Positions 1 through 9,698 are shown, counted from the stretch's first letter. The stretch: DNA of 64,000 nt from Mesorhizobium sp. (GCA_004963905.1 SUGL01000008.1:62001-126000); one strand, 5' to 3'. Notes: generated by a model from the letters alone, not told the origin. Translations and numbers: made by a program.

Positions 1-896
1 CCCTTGAGTGTGTTGGCGTTGGCCCGATCGGGCTTCTCCGCACCGGTCGAAATCTGGATGCGTTCCGGCCGCACGGCGCAGCTCGCCTTGGCGCCGGCCG
101 CCAGCGAAGGCCCGGAGGCAGCGCTGATCGTCGTGCCATCCGGCAGCCGGATACCGTTGCCGGTCGCGTCGCCGCGAAAGATATTGGCATCGCCGAGGAA
201 GGTCGCGGCGAACTCGCTTTGCGGCCGGTCGTAGATCTCCTCCGGCGGGCCTTCCTGCACCAGCCTGCCGTCGCGCAGGATGCCGATGCGGTCGCTCATC
301 GTCAGCGCCTCCTCCTGATCGTGCGTGACGAAGATGGTGGTGATGCCGATCTCGCGCTGGATGCGCTTCAGTTCGATCTGCATGTCGACGCGCAGCGCCT
401 TGTCGAGCGCGCCGAGCGGCTCGTCGAGCAATAGCACGCGCGGCTTGGTGACGATGGCGCGCGCCAGCGCCACGCGCTGGCGCTGGCCGCCGGAAAGCTG
501 ATGCGGGCGGCGGGCGCCGAGCTTGCCGAGCTGCACCAGATCGAGCGCGCGCTGTACCTCCGCGGCGATCGCTGCTTTCGGCTCGCCACGCACCGACAGC
601 CCGAAGGCGACGTTGTCGGCGACGCTCATATTGGGAAACAGCGCATAGTTCTGGAACACCATGCCGATGCGGCGCTTCTCGACAGGCACGCGCTCGACGC
701 TCTCGCCGCCGATGGCGATGCGGCCGGAATCGGGAAAGTCGAAGCCGGCGATCTGGCGCAGCAGCGTGGTCTTGCCGCTGCCCGAAGGCCCGAGCAGCGC
801 ATAGAAGCCGCCATCGGGAAAATCGATCGAGACGTCGTCCAGCGCCTTGTGCGCGCCAAAGCTGCGGGAAACGTTCGCGACCTGGACGCCCGCCAT
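1..896 (-). CDS. Polyamine-type ABC importer ATPase (partial, C-terminus off the left edge)
   Basis: Cytoplasmic ATP-hydrolysing subunit of a PotABCD-like importer; it would couple ATP hydrolysis to uptake of the ligand bound by the solute-binding protein at 2577-3641. Translating the minus strand from the ATG at 894-896 gives 298 uninterrupted codons to the window edge. Visible motifs are Walker A GPSGSGKT (residues 36-43), the Q-loop in VFQNYALFP, the signature LSGGQRQRVALARA, Walker B LLLDEP and the H-loop TIFVTHDQEEA, followed by the start of a TOBE-like regulatory domain (AVRPERI). It is the last gene of the operon inside the window, and its ATG overlaps the stop of the upstream permease. 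The family is certain. The substrate is not: these ATPases also serve putrescine, spermidine, 2-aminoethylphosphonate or iron importers. Confidence 0.93.
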   Translation of the reverse strand, partial: MAGVQVANVSRSFGAHKALDDVSIDFPDGGFYALLGPSGSGKTTLLRQIAGFDFPDSGRIAIGGESVERVPVEKRRIGMVFQNYALFPNMSVADNVAFGLSVRGEPKAAIAAEVQRALDLVQLGKLGARRPHQLSGGQRQRVALARAIVTKPRVLLLDEPLGALDKALRVDMQIELKRIQREIGITTIFVTHDQEEALTMSDRIGILRDGRLVQEGPPEEIYDRPQSEFAATFLGDANIFRGDATGNGIRLPDGTTISAASGPSLAAGAKASCAVRPERIQISTGAEKPDRANANTLK

Positions 897-1684
897 TATT
901 TCTCTCCGCCGAATTTGAAGAAGCGCGCCGTGAGCAGCATCAGCGCCATCGACACCACGATGATGATCGTCGACACCGCGTTGATCTCGGGCGTGAACCC
1001 CTTGCGGATCGCGGCGTAGATTTCGACCGGCAGCGTCGTCTGGCCGGGCGTCGACAGGAAGTACGAAACAACGAACTGGTCGAAGGAGACGGCAAAGGCG
1101 AACAGCCCGCCGGCGATGACGCCTGGCATGATCCACGGCAGCGTGACGCGGTTGGTGACCTGCCACTGGTTGGCGCCGAGCGAGCGAGCCGCCTCCTCCA
1201 GCTCCGGCGCGAAGGTCTGCAGCCGCGCCGACACGACGACGATCACGTAAGGCAGCGCCAACGCGACGTGCCCGAGCAGGATCGCCACCAGTCCGCGGCC
1301 GATGCCGATGCCGAAGAAGAAGATCAGCATCGCCGTGCCGGTGATCAGCCACGGAATGGCGATCGGCGGGAAGAGCAGCACCTGCAGGAGCTTCTTGCCG
1401 CGGAATTCATAGCGGTAGAGCGCCAGCGACGCCATCGAGCCGAGCACCGTCGAGATGATCGTCGTAATGACGGCGATCTCGATGCTGTTCCAGGTCGCCG
1501 CGATCAGCTGGTCGTTCTGCCAGAGCGAGGCGTACCAGTCCGTCGTCCACTCGAACGGCAGCTGGTAGAAGGGCGATGTGTTGAATGACATCAGCGCCAT
1601 GATGACGATCGGCAGATAGAGGAAGGCGAGCAGAAGGAAAACGTAGAAGCGCCCGAGCCATTCGAGGATGCGCGTCGTCGCCAT
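896..1684 (-). CDS. Polyamine-type ABC importer permease, PotC-like
   Basis: Inner-membrane permease of 262 residues, the second of two in this importer. It begins MATTRILEW and shows about six hydrophobic segments, starting with FYVFLLLAFLYLPIVIMALM. The cytoplasmic EAA loop that contacts the ATPase is visible as LEEAARSLGANQWQV, followed by LPWIMPGVIAG. The length fits PotC/PotI proteins. The ATG at 1682-1684 overlaps the stop of the upstream permease in an ATGA arrangement, and its own stop overlaps the ATPase start, so translation is probably coupled along the operon. The start fits the family N-terminus; a longer reading upstream would run through the other permease in a different frame. 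Confidence 0.93.
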   Translation of the reverse strand: MATTRILEWLGRFYVFLLLAFLYLPIVIMALMSFNTSPFYQLPFEWTTDWYASLWQNDQLIAATWNSIEIAVITTIISTVLGSMASLALYRYEFRGKKLLQVLLFPPIAIPWLITGTAMLIFFFGIGIGRGLVAILLGHVALALPYVIVVVSARLQTFAPELEEAARSLGANQWQVTNRVTLPWIMPGVIAGGLFAFAVSFDQFVVSYFLSTPGQTTLPVEIYAAIRKGFTPEINAVSTIIIVVSMALMLLTARFFKFGGEK

Positions 1685-2553
1685 CAGCCGGCCCTCCGCA
1701 ACACCGGCGCCGCGAGCGCCAGGATGATCAGCACGACGGCGAGCAGAATGAAGGAAAGCGCCGCCCCCAGCGGCCAGTTGAAGACGGCGACGAACTGGTC
1801 CTCGATGATTGTCCCGTAGAAAGTGCCGGTGCGGCCGCCGAGGATGCGTGGCTCCATGAAGGAGCCGACGACCGGCACGAAGATCAGCGCAGCACCCGCG
1901 ATCAGGCCAGGCATCGACAGCGGGATGATCACCCGCCAAAGCACCTGTAGCCGCGAGGCGCCGAGCGAGCGCCCGGCCTCGATCAGCGAGTCGTCGATAG
2001 CTTGCAGCGTCAGGTAGCAGGTCAGCACCATGTAGGGCACATAGGAGTGCACGAGGCCGATGATGACGGCCGGATAGGAATACATCAGATCGATGTTGAT
2101 CTTGAACGGCAGCACGGCGTTGAGCGCCGTGTCGAGGATGCCGCCCTCGCGCAGCACCATCGCCCAGGAGAAGATGCGCACCAGCCCGTTCGACCAGAAC
2201 GGCAGGATGACGAGCAGGAAGATCGCCTCGCGGCTGCGCCCTTTCAGCACCTTCGCCAGCACATAGGCCGCCGGATAGCCGATGACGACGCACCACAGCG
2301 TGACCTCGAGCCCGAGCCGCAACGAGGCAAAAAGAAGCGTGGAATAGAGGCTTTGCGAGAAGAAGGCCGCGTAGTTGCCGAGCGTGAAGGCCCATTCCTT
2401 CCCGGCCAGCGGCAGGTCGGTCATGAAGGAGAAGAACGCCATGGCCGACAGCGGCAGGAAGATCGCCACCGTCAGCCACAGATAGGCGGGAAGGAGAAGC
2501 GGCAGGGCGGGCTTCAGTCCGCGGCGCGAACCGGTCGCGAGCTGGTCGGCCAT
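1684..2553 (-). CDS. Polyamine-type ABC importer permease, PotB-like
   Basis: Inner-membrane permease of 289 residues, partner of the permease at 896-1684. It starts MADQLATGSRRG; a strong Shine-Dalgarno (GGAGGAGA on the minus strand) lies a few bases before this ATG, which is why it is preferred to the codon 54 bases upstream. The first membrane segment is PALPLLLPAYLWLTVAIFLP, and the EAA loop reads LIEAGRSLGASRLQVLWRV. PotB-type proteins are usually 275 to 310 residues. It lies 23 bp downstream of the solute-binding protein gene and overlaps the next permease by one base. Confidence 0.93.
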   Translation of the reverse strand: MADQLATGSRRGLKPALPLLLPAYLWLTVAIFLPLSAMAFFSFMTDLPLAGKEWAFTLGNYAAFFSQSLYSTLLFASLRLGLEVTLWCVVIGYPAAYVLAKVLKGRSREAIFLLVILPFWSNGLVRIFSWAMVLREGGILDTALNAVLPFKINIDLMYSYPAVIIGLVHSYVPYMVLTCYLTLQAIDDSLIEAGRSLGASRLQVLWRVIIPLSMPGLIAGAALIFVPVVGSFMEPRILGGRTGTFYGTIIEDQFVAVFNWPLGAALSFILLAVVLIILALAAPVLRRAG

Positions 2554-2576
2554 GATGCCTCTCCTCCCCGAGCCAA

Positions 2577-3641
2577 CTATTTCACGTTGACCTTCAGCTC
2601 CTGCCACAGCGCCAGATATTTCTCACGCTGCTCGTCGGTGACCGGCGCCTGGAACTGGATGCGCTTGGCGACCTCGGGGCTGCCCATGACCTTGCGGTTG
2701 AAGGCGTCCTCGGGGAGAGCTTCTACCGCCTTGGTGTTGGCCGAGACCGGCGCGCCGACCTTGGTGACCCATTCGACATAGAATTTCGGGTCGATCATGT
2801 AGTTGATGAAGGCTTCGGCGCCGGCGACGTTCTTGGAGCCGGCGGGAATTGAGAAGGCATCGAGCCAGGCGACCGCGCCCTCCTGCGGGATGACCAGCGA
2901 GACCGGCAGCTTGAAATGCGTCTTGGCGCGGTCGGCCGAGCCGCTCCAATAGGTGCCAATGTCGATCTGGTTGGAGGCGACCATCTGGTTCCAGTCGTTC
3001 TCGGAGCTCCAGAAGGTCTTGATCTGTGGCATCAGCGAAGTGAGCTTCGCCTTGACCGCTTCCATGTCCTTGATGTCGTTGATGTTCTGCCCGGAAGCAA
3101 TGGCGCCGAACTGCACCGCCTCGACGGCGTCGTCGCGGATGACGACGCGGCCCTTATGCGCCGGATCCCACATCTCGGCGATGCTCGTCGGCGGCTTGTC
3201 GAAGGATTTTTCGTTGATCGCGAGCGCGGTCAAGCCCCAGACCCACGGCACGCCATAGACTTTGCCGTCGTGGTTCAGCATCGGCGAGCCGGCCTTGTCC
3301 TTGGCGATGTCGGCATAGTTGGAGAGCTTCGATGTGTCGATCGGCTGGATCAGCTTGCCGGCCATCGCCTGGTCGTTGAAGGCGGCGTTGATCATGACGA
3401 CGTCGTAGAGCCCCGGATTGGTCCTCAGCTTCGTCAGCATCTCCTGCTCGGAGTTGAAGAAGTCGTTGACCACCTTGAACCCGGTCGCCTTCTCGAAATT
3501 GGCGACCGCCCATGGCTCGTCGGCGCCGTAGCCCTTCCAGTTCAGCACATGCACTTCTTCGGCGGCCTGGGCGGCCAGCGTGAATGCGGAAACCAAGACG
3601 GCGGTCGCCGTCAGAAAAGCAGTCAGTCTGGGCATGCGCAT
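2577..3641 (-). CDS. Periplasmic solute-binding protein of the polyamine-type importer, PotD-like
   Basis: Secreted ligand-binding protein of 354 residues. The start MRMPRLTAF is chosen because an AGAGGAAA ribosome-binding site precedes it and because it opens directly into a signal peptide (hydrophobic core LTATAVLVSAFTLAAQAA, cleavage likely after AQA). The mature protein begins EEVHVLNWKGYGADEPW, and a PotD-type core follows (VPWVWGLTALAIN, IGTYWSGSA, and FSIPAGSKNVAGAEAFINYM near the C-terminus). It is co-oriented with a GntR regulator, an ADP-ribosylglycohydrolase and a PfkB kinase upstream. That context is unusual for a pure polyamine importer, and the real ligand could be a ribosylated or otherwise charged compound. 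Confidence 0.92.
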   Translation of the reverse strand: MRMPRLTAFLTATAVLVSAFTLAAQAAEEVHVLNWKGYGADEPWAVANFEKATGFKVVNDFFNSEQEMLTKLRTNPGLYDVVMINAAFNDQAMAGKLIQPIDTSKLSNYADIAKDKAGSPMLNHDGKVYGVPWVWGLTALAINEKSFDKPPTSIAEMWDPAHKGRVVIRDDAVEAVQFGAIASGQNINDIKDMEAVKAKLTSLMPQIKTFWSSENDWNQMVASNQIDIGTYWSGSADRAKTHFKLPVSLVIPQEGAVAWLDAFSIPAGSKNVAGAEAFINYMIDPKFYVEWVTKVGAPVSANTKAVEALPEDAFNRKVMGSPEVAKRIQFQAPVTDEQREKYLALWQELKVNVK

Positions 3642-3663
3642 GTTTGTTTTCCTCTCATTGTTT

Positions 3664-3678
3664 GCCCGCTTTGCGGGC
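3664..3678 (-). other. Intercistronic hairpin
   Basis: GCCCGC, a three-base loop and GCGGGC form a 6-bp perfect stem in the 40-bp gap between the kinase gene and the solute-binding protein gene. On the minus strand no T-run follows, so it is more likely an mRNA-stabilising or processing element than a terminator. Hairpins here often help the binding protein to be made in excess over the upstream enzymes. Confidence 0.4.
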
Positions 3679-3681
3679 TTG

Positions 3682-4656
3682 TTAAGTTGTGGCCTCTTGC
3701 TCCTCGCCATGCGCGGTCACCGCTTGATCGTGAAGGGCGAGGAACTCCTGGATTTCTGTGTCCGTCGGTGCTGACGAGCCGCCGTGACGCGTGACGGAAA
3801 GGGCCGCGGCGGCGTTCGCGTAGCGGGCCGCGTCGTAAGCCGACAGGCTGCGCGACAATGCGCTGACGAAGGCGCCGATATGCGTGTCGCCGGCACCATT
3901 GGTGTCGACGGCGTCGACCGCAAAGCCGGGGATCGCACGTGTGCCGCCTTCCGCCAGCCGCACCAGGCAGCCACGCGCGCCGGCGCGGATGACCACGCCT
4001 TGAGCCTTGGGGCAATGCTGCGCGAGCAAGCGGATGGCGACGGTCTGCGCGTCGCCCGCGCCGGCGATTTCGGCGGCCTCGTCAGCGTTGCAGCTCAGCC
4101 ACGTCGCTCGCGCCAACATCCGGTCCAGGATCGGCCGCGGAATCTCCGCGATCACCGGCGTCGGGTCGAAGACCAACGGAATGTCCGCCGGCAGCGCTTC
4201 GATCCAGTCGGCGAGCGCATCGCGGCTGCCGGGATAGCTCAGCGTGTAGCCGGAGGTGAAAATCCAATCGCCCGGAACGATTTGGACACGCATCATCATG
4301 TCTGGCGTGAGCACGCTTTCGGCGCCAGGCCACGAGACGAAGGTGCGCTCCGCGTCGCTGCTGATCATGGCGACGCAATTGCCGCTGTCCATCAAGGACG
4401 ACGCCGGTGTCAGCGTCTCGATGCCTTCGGCGGCAAATGCCGCGCGCAGGAAATCGCCGTCAGGTCCGGTGCCGAGCTGCCCGCCGAACACCACTTTCAT
4501 GCCGGTGCGGCTTGCCGCGACCATCATGTTGAAGCCGCCGCCGGCCACCCGTGCGTAGCTCGACGCGGTCTTTTCCGCGCCGGGCGCAGGCAAGGCATCG
4601 ATGCGGTAGACATAATCCACCACCGCGCTGCCGACATGGACGAGCCGTCCGCTCAT
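3682..4656 (-). CDS. PfkB-family carbohydrate or nucleoside kinase
   Basis: Cytoplasmic ATP-dependent kinase of the ribokinase fold, 324 residues. The N-terminal PfkB region shows VAGGGFNMMVAASRTG, a version of the GG(A/G)xxN sugar-contacting motif. The C-terminal signature reads DTNGAGDTHIGAF, with Asp257 as the expected catalytic base. The start MSGRLVHVGSAVVDYVYRI matches the usual family N-terminus and overlaps the stop of the upstream glycohydrolase by 4 bp (ATGA). Next to an ADP-ribosylglycohydrolase and an importer, a role in phosphorylating a released ribose-like sugar or nucleoside is reasonable, but this is inference. Adenosine kinase, pseudouridine kinase and sugar kinases share these motifs. 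Confidence 0.9.
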   Translation of the reverse strand: MSGRLVHVGSAVVDYVYRIDALPAPGAEKTASSYARVAGGGFNMMVAASRTGMKVVFGGQLGTGPDGDFLRAAFAAEGIETLTPASSLMDSGNCVAMISSDAERTFVSWPGAESVLTPDMMMRVQIVPGDWIFTSGYTLSYPGSRDALADWIEALPADIPLVFDPTPVIAEIPRPILDRMLARATWLSCNADEAAEIAGAGDAQTVAIRLLAQHCPKAQGVVIRAGARGCLVRLAEGGTRAIPGFAVDAVDTNGAGDTHIGAFVSALSRSLSAYDAARYANAAAALSVTRHGGSSAPTDTEIQEFLALHDQAVTAHGEEQEATT

Positions 4657-5687
4657 GCGGCAGCCTCCTTGCCCGAGCCGGCCTTTGCCGTCCGCGCCGC
4701 GACGAGATCGCTGGCCAGCATGCGGACTTCCGCGAGGTCGATGCCCGTGAGCCTCGCGATGCGATCCTGCGGCAGCCCCGACAAGCCAGAGCACGCACCT
4801 GCCATGCCGGCGGCGATGGCGCCGATCGTATCCGTGTCACCACCGAGATTGGCGGCAATGACGGCTGTCCGCCACGCATCGCCTTGCGCCACCTCCAGCA
4901 CCGCGAATGCCGCCGGCACCGATTCCTGGCTGGCGACGCCGGTGCCAACCAGGTCGACGATCAGCCTGATTGCGTCTTTCTCCGCCTTACCGCGCACCAG
5001 CTCCTGCGCCCAGACGATCCGCGCAGCGATATCGCCGCCGGTCACCCAATGGCCGAGCGCGGCGCCGAGTCTCGCCGCTGCAACGGCATGGCCGGATGCG
5101 GCGCGCCAGTCGCCGCCCGATACACCGAGACTGACCCCGGCAGCGACGGCGGCCGCGGAGGCAATGGCGATCGAGGTGTTATGCGTGGCCCGGCAGGTTT
5201 CCGCCACCTTGGCGACCAGCGCGTCGAGCGGCTCCGGTGGCATCATGATGCCGACAGGCGCGATGCGCATGGCTGCGCCATTGGTGTCGCCGCCGCGTCC
5301 CGCCTCTTCCGCCGGCACGCCCTCATTGATCGCGTCGATGGCGCGCTTGGTCGATGGGCCGAGCAGGTCGTAGCTGCCGCGCGCCTTCACGTCCCGCTCC
5401 CAGTCGAGCAGCGCGTTGACCCAGCGCCCGTGATCGAAGCACTCGCCGGAACTGACCAGGATGCGGCCGAGCAGCAGCGCCTGCTCGGTGTCGTCGGTAA
5501 TAGTGCCTGCCGGCAGCCCCTTGGACACCGGATGATCGGCGGAGGGCGCGACGAAATCTTCGACGTGGCCGTAGAGCTCGGCGATACGGGCGGGCGACAG
5601 AAGCTGTGTCGGCATGCCCAGCGCATCGCCCAGCGCACCGCCGATCAGCGCGCCCATTGCCCGGTCGGTCATATCGGCCGCGCCCAT
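4653..5687 (-). CDS. ADP-ribosylglycohydrolase family protein
   Basis: DraG/ARH-fold hydrolase of 344 residues that would cleave an N- or O-glycosidic bond to ADP-ribose or a related ribosyl group. The metal-site motifs are intact: GALIGGALGDALGMP at the N-terminus, TITDDTEQALLLG, and NLGGDTDTIGAIAAGMAGA near the C-terminus with the paired aspartates that hold two Mg ions. The start at 5687 (MGAADMTDR) sits 2 bp after the GntR stop; MTDR at 5672 is an alternative. No nitrogenase genes or DraT are near, so the classic nitrogenase role is not indicated. Its place between a UTRA-type regulator and a kinase/importer set points to a catabolic role on an imported ribosylated molecule. Confidence 0.9.
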   Translation of the reverse strand: MGAADMTDRAMGALIGGALGDALGMPTQLLSPARIAELYGHVEDFVAPSADHPVSKGLPAGTITDDTEQALLLGRILVSSGECFDHGRWVNALLDWERDVKARGSYDLLGPSTKRAIDAINEGVPAEEAGRGGDTNGAAMRIAPVGIMMPPEPLDALVAKVAETCRATHNTSIAIASAAAVAAGVSLGVSGGDWRAASGHAVAAARLGAALGHWVTGGDIAARIVWAQELVRGKAEKDAIRLIVDLVGTGVASQESVPAAFAVLEVAQGDAWRTAVIAANLGGDTDTIGAIAAGMAGACSGLSGLPQDRIARLTGIDLAEVRMLASDLVAARTAKAGSGKEAAA

Positions 5688-5689
5688 GC

Positions 5690-6415
5690 TCAAAATTCCA
5701 GATGCAGCGCGAAATGCGCCGGGTTGAGCAGGCTGGTGACGAATTCGATGGCGCGCCCGTCGGCGGCGCGTGTCAGGCGTCGGGTGCGCAGGAAAGGCGT
5801 GCCTGGCGCGCAGTCGAGGACGGCGGCATCCGCAACGCTCAGCATCTCGATGTCGACCCACTCCTCGCCATGGTCTGGAACGAGCCCTGCGCCGCGCAAA
5901 GTCTGGTGCAGCGAGCCTTCGCGAAGCCCGCGCAGCGGCACCTCTTCCAGCTCGGGCGACAGCGGCAGACGACTGCGTTCGATCGAGATGGCATGTCCGT
6001 CGTCCGCATTGGTGCGCACGCGGTCGACGGCGATGAAGGACGGGTTTTGGACACCGAGTCTCGCCGCGAGCTCGGTGTCCTCGATGACCTCGAGCCGCAG
6101 CGTCCGGGTCTCGGCATTGGCGCCGGCATTGGCCAACGCGCGCGACCAGCCGATGGCGTCATCGACCGGCATGCCGTCGAAAGTGACGAAGGAGCCGATA
6201 CCGACCTTGGTGGTGATCAGCCCGCGATTGGATAGCTCCTCCAATCCTTTGCGAACCGTGTTGCGGCTGACGGAGAAGCGCTGAACGAGCTCGTTCTCGC
6301 TCTGCAGGCGATCGCCGAAGCCGAGCACGCCGGAACGGATCTCGCGCTCCAGCACCGTCGCGATCTGCTCGGGCTTGCCTGTGCCGGGGGTGAGCTGCAT
6401 CGCGCGACGGGCCAT
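5690..6415 (-). CDS. GntR-family transcriptional regulator with UTRA (HutC-type) ligand domain
   Basis: DNA-binding repressor of 241 residues. The N-terminal winged helix-turn-helix reads ELVQRFSVSRNTVRKGLEELSNR, followed by the wing GLITTKVGIGSFV. The rest, from about residue 85, is a UTRA-like effector domain ending LLNPAHFALHLEF. It is the first gene of the minus-strand operon and very likely controls it. Inverted repeats of the GNTCA/TGAAC type lie directly upstream (6426-6453). The chosen ATG (MARRAMQ) has no clear Shine-Dalgarno; MQLTPGTG five codons in is possible. Confidence 0.92.
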   Translation of the reverse strand: MARRAMQLTPGTGKPEQIATVLEREIRSGVLGFGDRLQSENELVQRFSVSRNTVRKGLEELSNRGLITTKVGIGSFVTFDGMPVDDAIGWSRALANAGANAETRTLRLEVIEDTELAARLGVQNPSFIAVDRVRTNADDGHAISIERSRLPLSPELEEVPLRGLREGSLHQTLRGAGLVPDHGEEWVDIEMLSVADAAVLDCAPGTPFLRTRRLTRAADGRAIEFVTSLLNPAHFALHLEF

Positions 6416-6425
6416 ATCGATACCT

Positions 6426-6453
6426 GTTCAATGAACCTGTATAATCCTGTTCA
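6426..6453. promoter_or_regulatory. Candidate GntR/UTRA operator
   Basis: Two overlapping imperfect palindromes sit just before the GntR start: GTTCAATGAAC at 6426-6436 and TGAACC-N10-TGTTCA at 6432-6453. The element CCTGTTCAAT occurs twice, 23 bp apart (6423 and 6446). HutC-type regulators commonly bind such paired half-sites and autoregulate, so this is probably the operator for the GntR-to-importer operon. It also overlaps the likely promoter, since TATAAT-like bases are at 6440-6445. Confidence 0.55.
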
Positions 6454-6547
6454 ATATTGGATTTGAAGAGGGACGTCAACGGGTAAGCCTTTGAGCAGGG
6501 AACGAACTCCTCAGGCGATTTGCCTCATTCGCATTTTCAAGCGTCGC

Positions 6548-6722
6548 GCCGCCCCTCACCTGCCTGCCGGCATCCTCTCCCCGTATAGTGACGGGGAGAG
6601 GGGCGCTGTCGTCGACGGCTTCGCCAATCACCAACCTTGCAAGAAGAGAGCGGCGCTGCGGCCAGCCACTTCTCCCCATCACTATACGGGGAGAAGTGCC
6701 CGGCAGGGCGATGAGGGGCGGC
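6548..6722. repeat. 175-bp palindromic intergenic element (MITE/RIME-like)
   Basis: This fills much of the 374-bp gap 6461-6834 between the GntR operon and pcaI. The ends are 23-bp imperfect inverted repeats (GCCGCCCCTCA...CTGCCGG), and each arm carries its own inner palindrome built on CTCCCCGTATAGTGACGGGGAG. The element at 47251-47410 has the same plan (GCCGG tail plus nested CTCCCC/GGGGAG hairpin). No open reading frame of its own is convincing. It looks like a non-autonomous rhizobial mosaic element. The remainder of the gap holds the divergent promoters; nothing else is recognised in it. Confidence 0.75.
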
Positions 6723-6834
6723 CCCGACTTTCGGCGGTTAGCCTTGCTAATCAAACGAAGAAGATCTCGACGCGCCGCATTGCCCATGGAAAACTTGTGT
6801 CCGCAATGCAAACTGAATCCCCGGAGCCGTCGCG

Positions 6835-7692
6835 ATGGTCAAATTCCTGCCGCTGAAAGAGGCCGTCGCCGAAAACCTGCACGACGGCGACGCGGTCGCC
6901 TTCGAGGGCTTCACCCATCTGATCCCGACCGCCGCCGCGCATGAGGCGATCCGCCAGGGCTTTCGCGATCTCACTCTGATCCGCATGACGCCCGACCTGA
7001 TCTACGACCAGATGATCGGCATGGGCATGGCGAGCAAGATCGTCTTCTCCTATCTCGGCAATCCCGGCGTCGGCCTGCTCAGGCGCGTTCGCGACGCCAT
7101 CGAGAACGGCTTTCCGCGCGCGATCGAGGTCGAGGAGCACAGCCATGCCGGCATGGCCAACGCCTACGAGGCGGGTGCGGCCGGCCTGCCCTGCGCAGTG
7201 TTTCGCGGCTATCGCGGCGCGGGCCTGGCTGCGGTCAATCCGAACATCAGGTCCGTTACCTGCCCCTTTACCGGCGAGGTGCTTGCCGCCGTGCCGGCAA
7301 TCCGGCCCGATGTCACCTTCATCCATGCGCAGAAGGCGGACCGGAAAGGCAACGTGCTGGTCGAAGGCATCGTCGGCATCCAGAAGGAGGCGGTGCTGGC
7401 GGCAAAGCGCGCGGTCGTGACGGTCGAGGAAGCGGTCGACACTTTCGACGATCTCCACCCCAACCTCACCGTGCTGCCGGGCTGGACGATCGCGGCGATC
7501 GCCGTCGTGCCCGGCGGCTCGCATCCTTCCTACACGCATGGCTATTACGAGCGCGACAACGCCGCCTATCTCGAATGGGACGAGATCGCCGCCGACCGCG
7601 ACCGCTTTCAGGCATGGATGCGAGAAAACGTCCTGGAAAGCACGGCCGAAGACTTTGCCGGCCGCGTCGAGCATCTGAGGAAAGCCGCATGA
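6835..7692 (+). CDS. pcaI: 3-oxoadipate CoA-transferase subunit A
   Basis: First subunit (285 residues) of the enzyme that moves CoA from succinyl-CoA to 3-oxoadipate, the penultimate step of the beta-ketoadipate pathway. It belongs to the CoA-transferase family I in its glutaconate-CoA-transferase-like form; GDAVAFEGFTHLIPTAAAHE is the N-terminal glycine-rich region, and GYRGAGL, CPFTGEVLAAVPAI and ADRKGNVLVEG are also typical. It overlaps pcaJ by 4 bp (ATGA) and is followed by pcaF, so it forms a pcaIJF unit. The start has GGAG about 10 bases upstream. The reaction is inferred from the thiolase and the complete pca set beside it; similar proteins act on other dicarboxylates. Confidence 0.9.
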   Translation: MVKFLPLKEAVAENLHDGDAVAFEGFTHLIPTAAAHEAIRQGFRDLTLIRMTPDLIYDQMIGMGMASKIVFSYLGNPGVGLLRRVRDAIENGFPRAIEVEEHSHAGMANAYEAGAAGLPCAVFRGYRGAGLAAVNPNIRSVTCPFTGEVLAAVPAIRPDVTFIHAQKADRKGNVLVEGIVGIQKEAVLAAKRAVVTVEEAVDTFDDLHPNLTVLPGWTIAAIAVVPGGSHPSYTHGYYERDNAAYLEWDEIAADRDRFQAWMRENVLESTAEDFAGRVEHLRKAA

Positions 7693-8492
7693 GCGAAGCG
7701 TCAATCCTCGGCTTCACCCCCAACGAGATGATGACGATCGCGGCCAGCCGAGCGCTGAGGAACGACGATGTCTGCTTCGTCGGCATCGGCGCGCCGTCGG
7801 CCGCCTGCAACGTCGCGCGGCTGACACATGCGCCGGACATCACCCTGATCTATGAGAGCGGCACCATCGGCACCGCGCCCGACGTGCTGCCGCTATCGAT
7901 CGGCGATGGCGAATTGTGCGAGACGGCGGTCACCACCGTCGCGGTGCCGGAGATGTTCCGCTACTGGCTGCAAGGCGGCCGCATCTCGATCGGATTCCTT
8001 GGCGCGGCGCAGTTGGACAAATTCGGCAACATCAACACCACCGTCATCGGCGACTATGCGCATCCGAAGACGCGGCTGCCCGGCGGCGGCGGCGCGCCGG
8101 AGATCGCCACGTCGTCCAAGCAGGTCTACATCACCATGGCGCAGTCGAAGCGCGGCATGGTCGAGAAGATCGACTTCTTCACCTCCTTCGGCCATGGCGA
8201 GGGCGGCGACCATCGCAGGCGCCTCGGCATCGACACGGCCGGCCCGACGCTTTTGATCACCGACCTCGCCATCTGGAAGCCGGACCCTGTCACCAAGGAA
8301 TTCACCGTCCTGTCGCTGCATCCCGGCGTCACGCGCGAAGAGGTGCAGGCGACCTGTGGCTGGATCGTAAGATTCGCCGAGGCGCTTGACGAGACGCCCG
8401 CGCCGACGGAACTCGAGCTGAAGACATTGCGCGACCTGCAGGCCCGCACCAAGGCCGCGCATCAAGGGACCGCCAAAGGGAAAGCAGCATAA
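7689..8492 (+). CDS. pcaJ: 3-oxoadipate CoA-transferase subunit B
   Basis: Second subunit (267 residues) of the CoA-transferase. The catalytic glutamate of family I transferases should be the Glu in LIYESGTIG (about residue 56), in the spot where the enzyme forms its glutamyl-CoA intermediate. The glycine-rich stretch LPGGGGAPEIATS follows. It starts MSEASILGF inside the pcaI stop, and its own TAA is followed at once by the pcaF ATG, so the three genes are translated as a tight unit. Confidence 0.9.
   Translation: MSEASILGFTPNEMMTIAASRALRNDDVCFVGIGAPSAACNVARLTHAPDITLIYESGTIGTAPDVLPLSIGDGELCETAVTTVAVPEMFRYWLQGGRISIGFLGAAQLDKFGNINTTVIGDYAHPKTRLPGGGGAPEIATSSKQVYITMAQSKRGMVEKIDFFTSFGHGEGGDHRRRLGIDTAGPTLLITDLAIWKPDPVTKEFTVLSLHPGVTREEVQATCGWIVRFAEALDETPAPTELELKTLRDLQARTKAAHQGTAKGKAA

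Positions 8493-9698
<1,206 letters not shown>

Noticed and set aside
1..1019. Short plus- and minus-strand frames at the left edge
   Set aside because: They are other-frame readings of the polyamine-type ATPase, whose own frame is open to the edge.
4653..5687. DraG, the nitrogenase-activating glycohydrolase
   Set aside because: The fold fits, but there is no draT or nif gene and the operon is catabolic in kind, so the specific name is not used.
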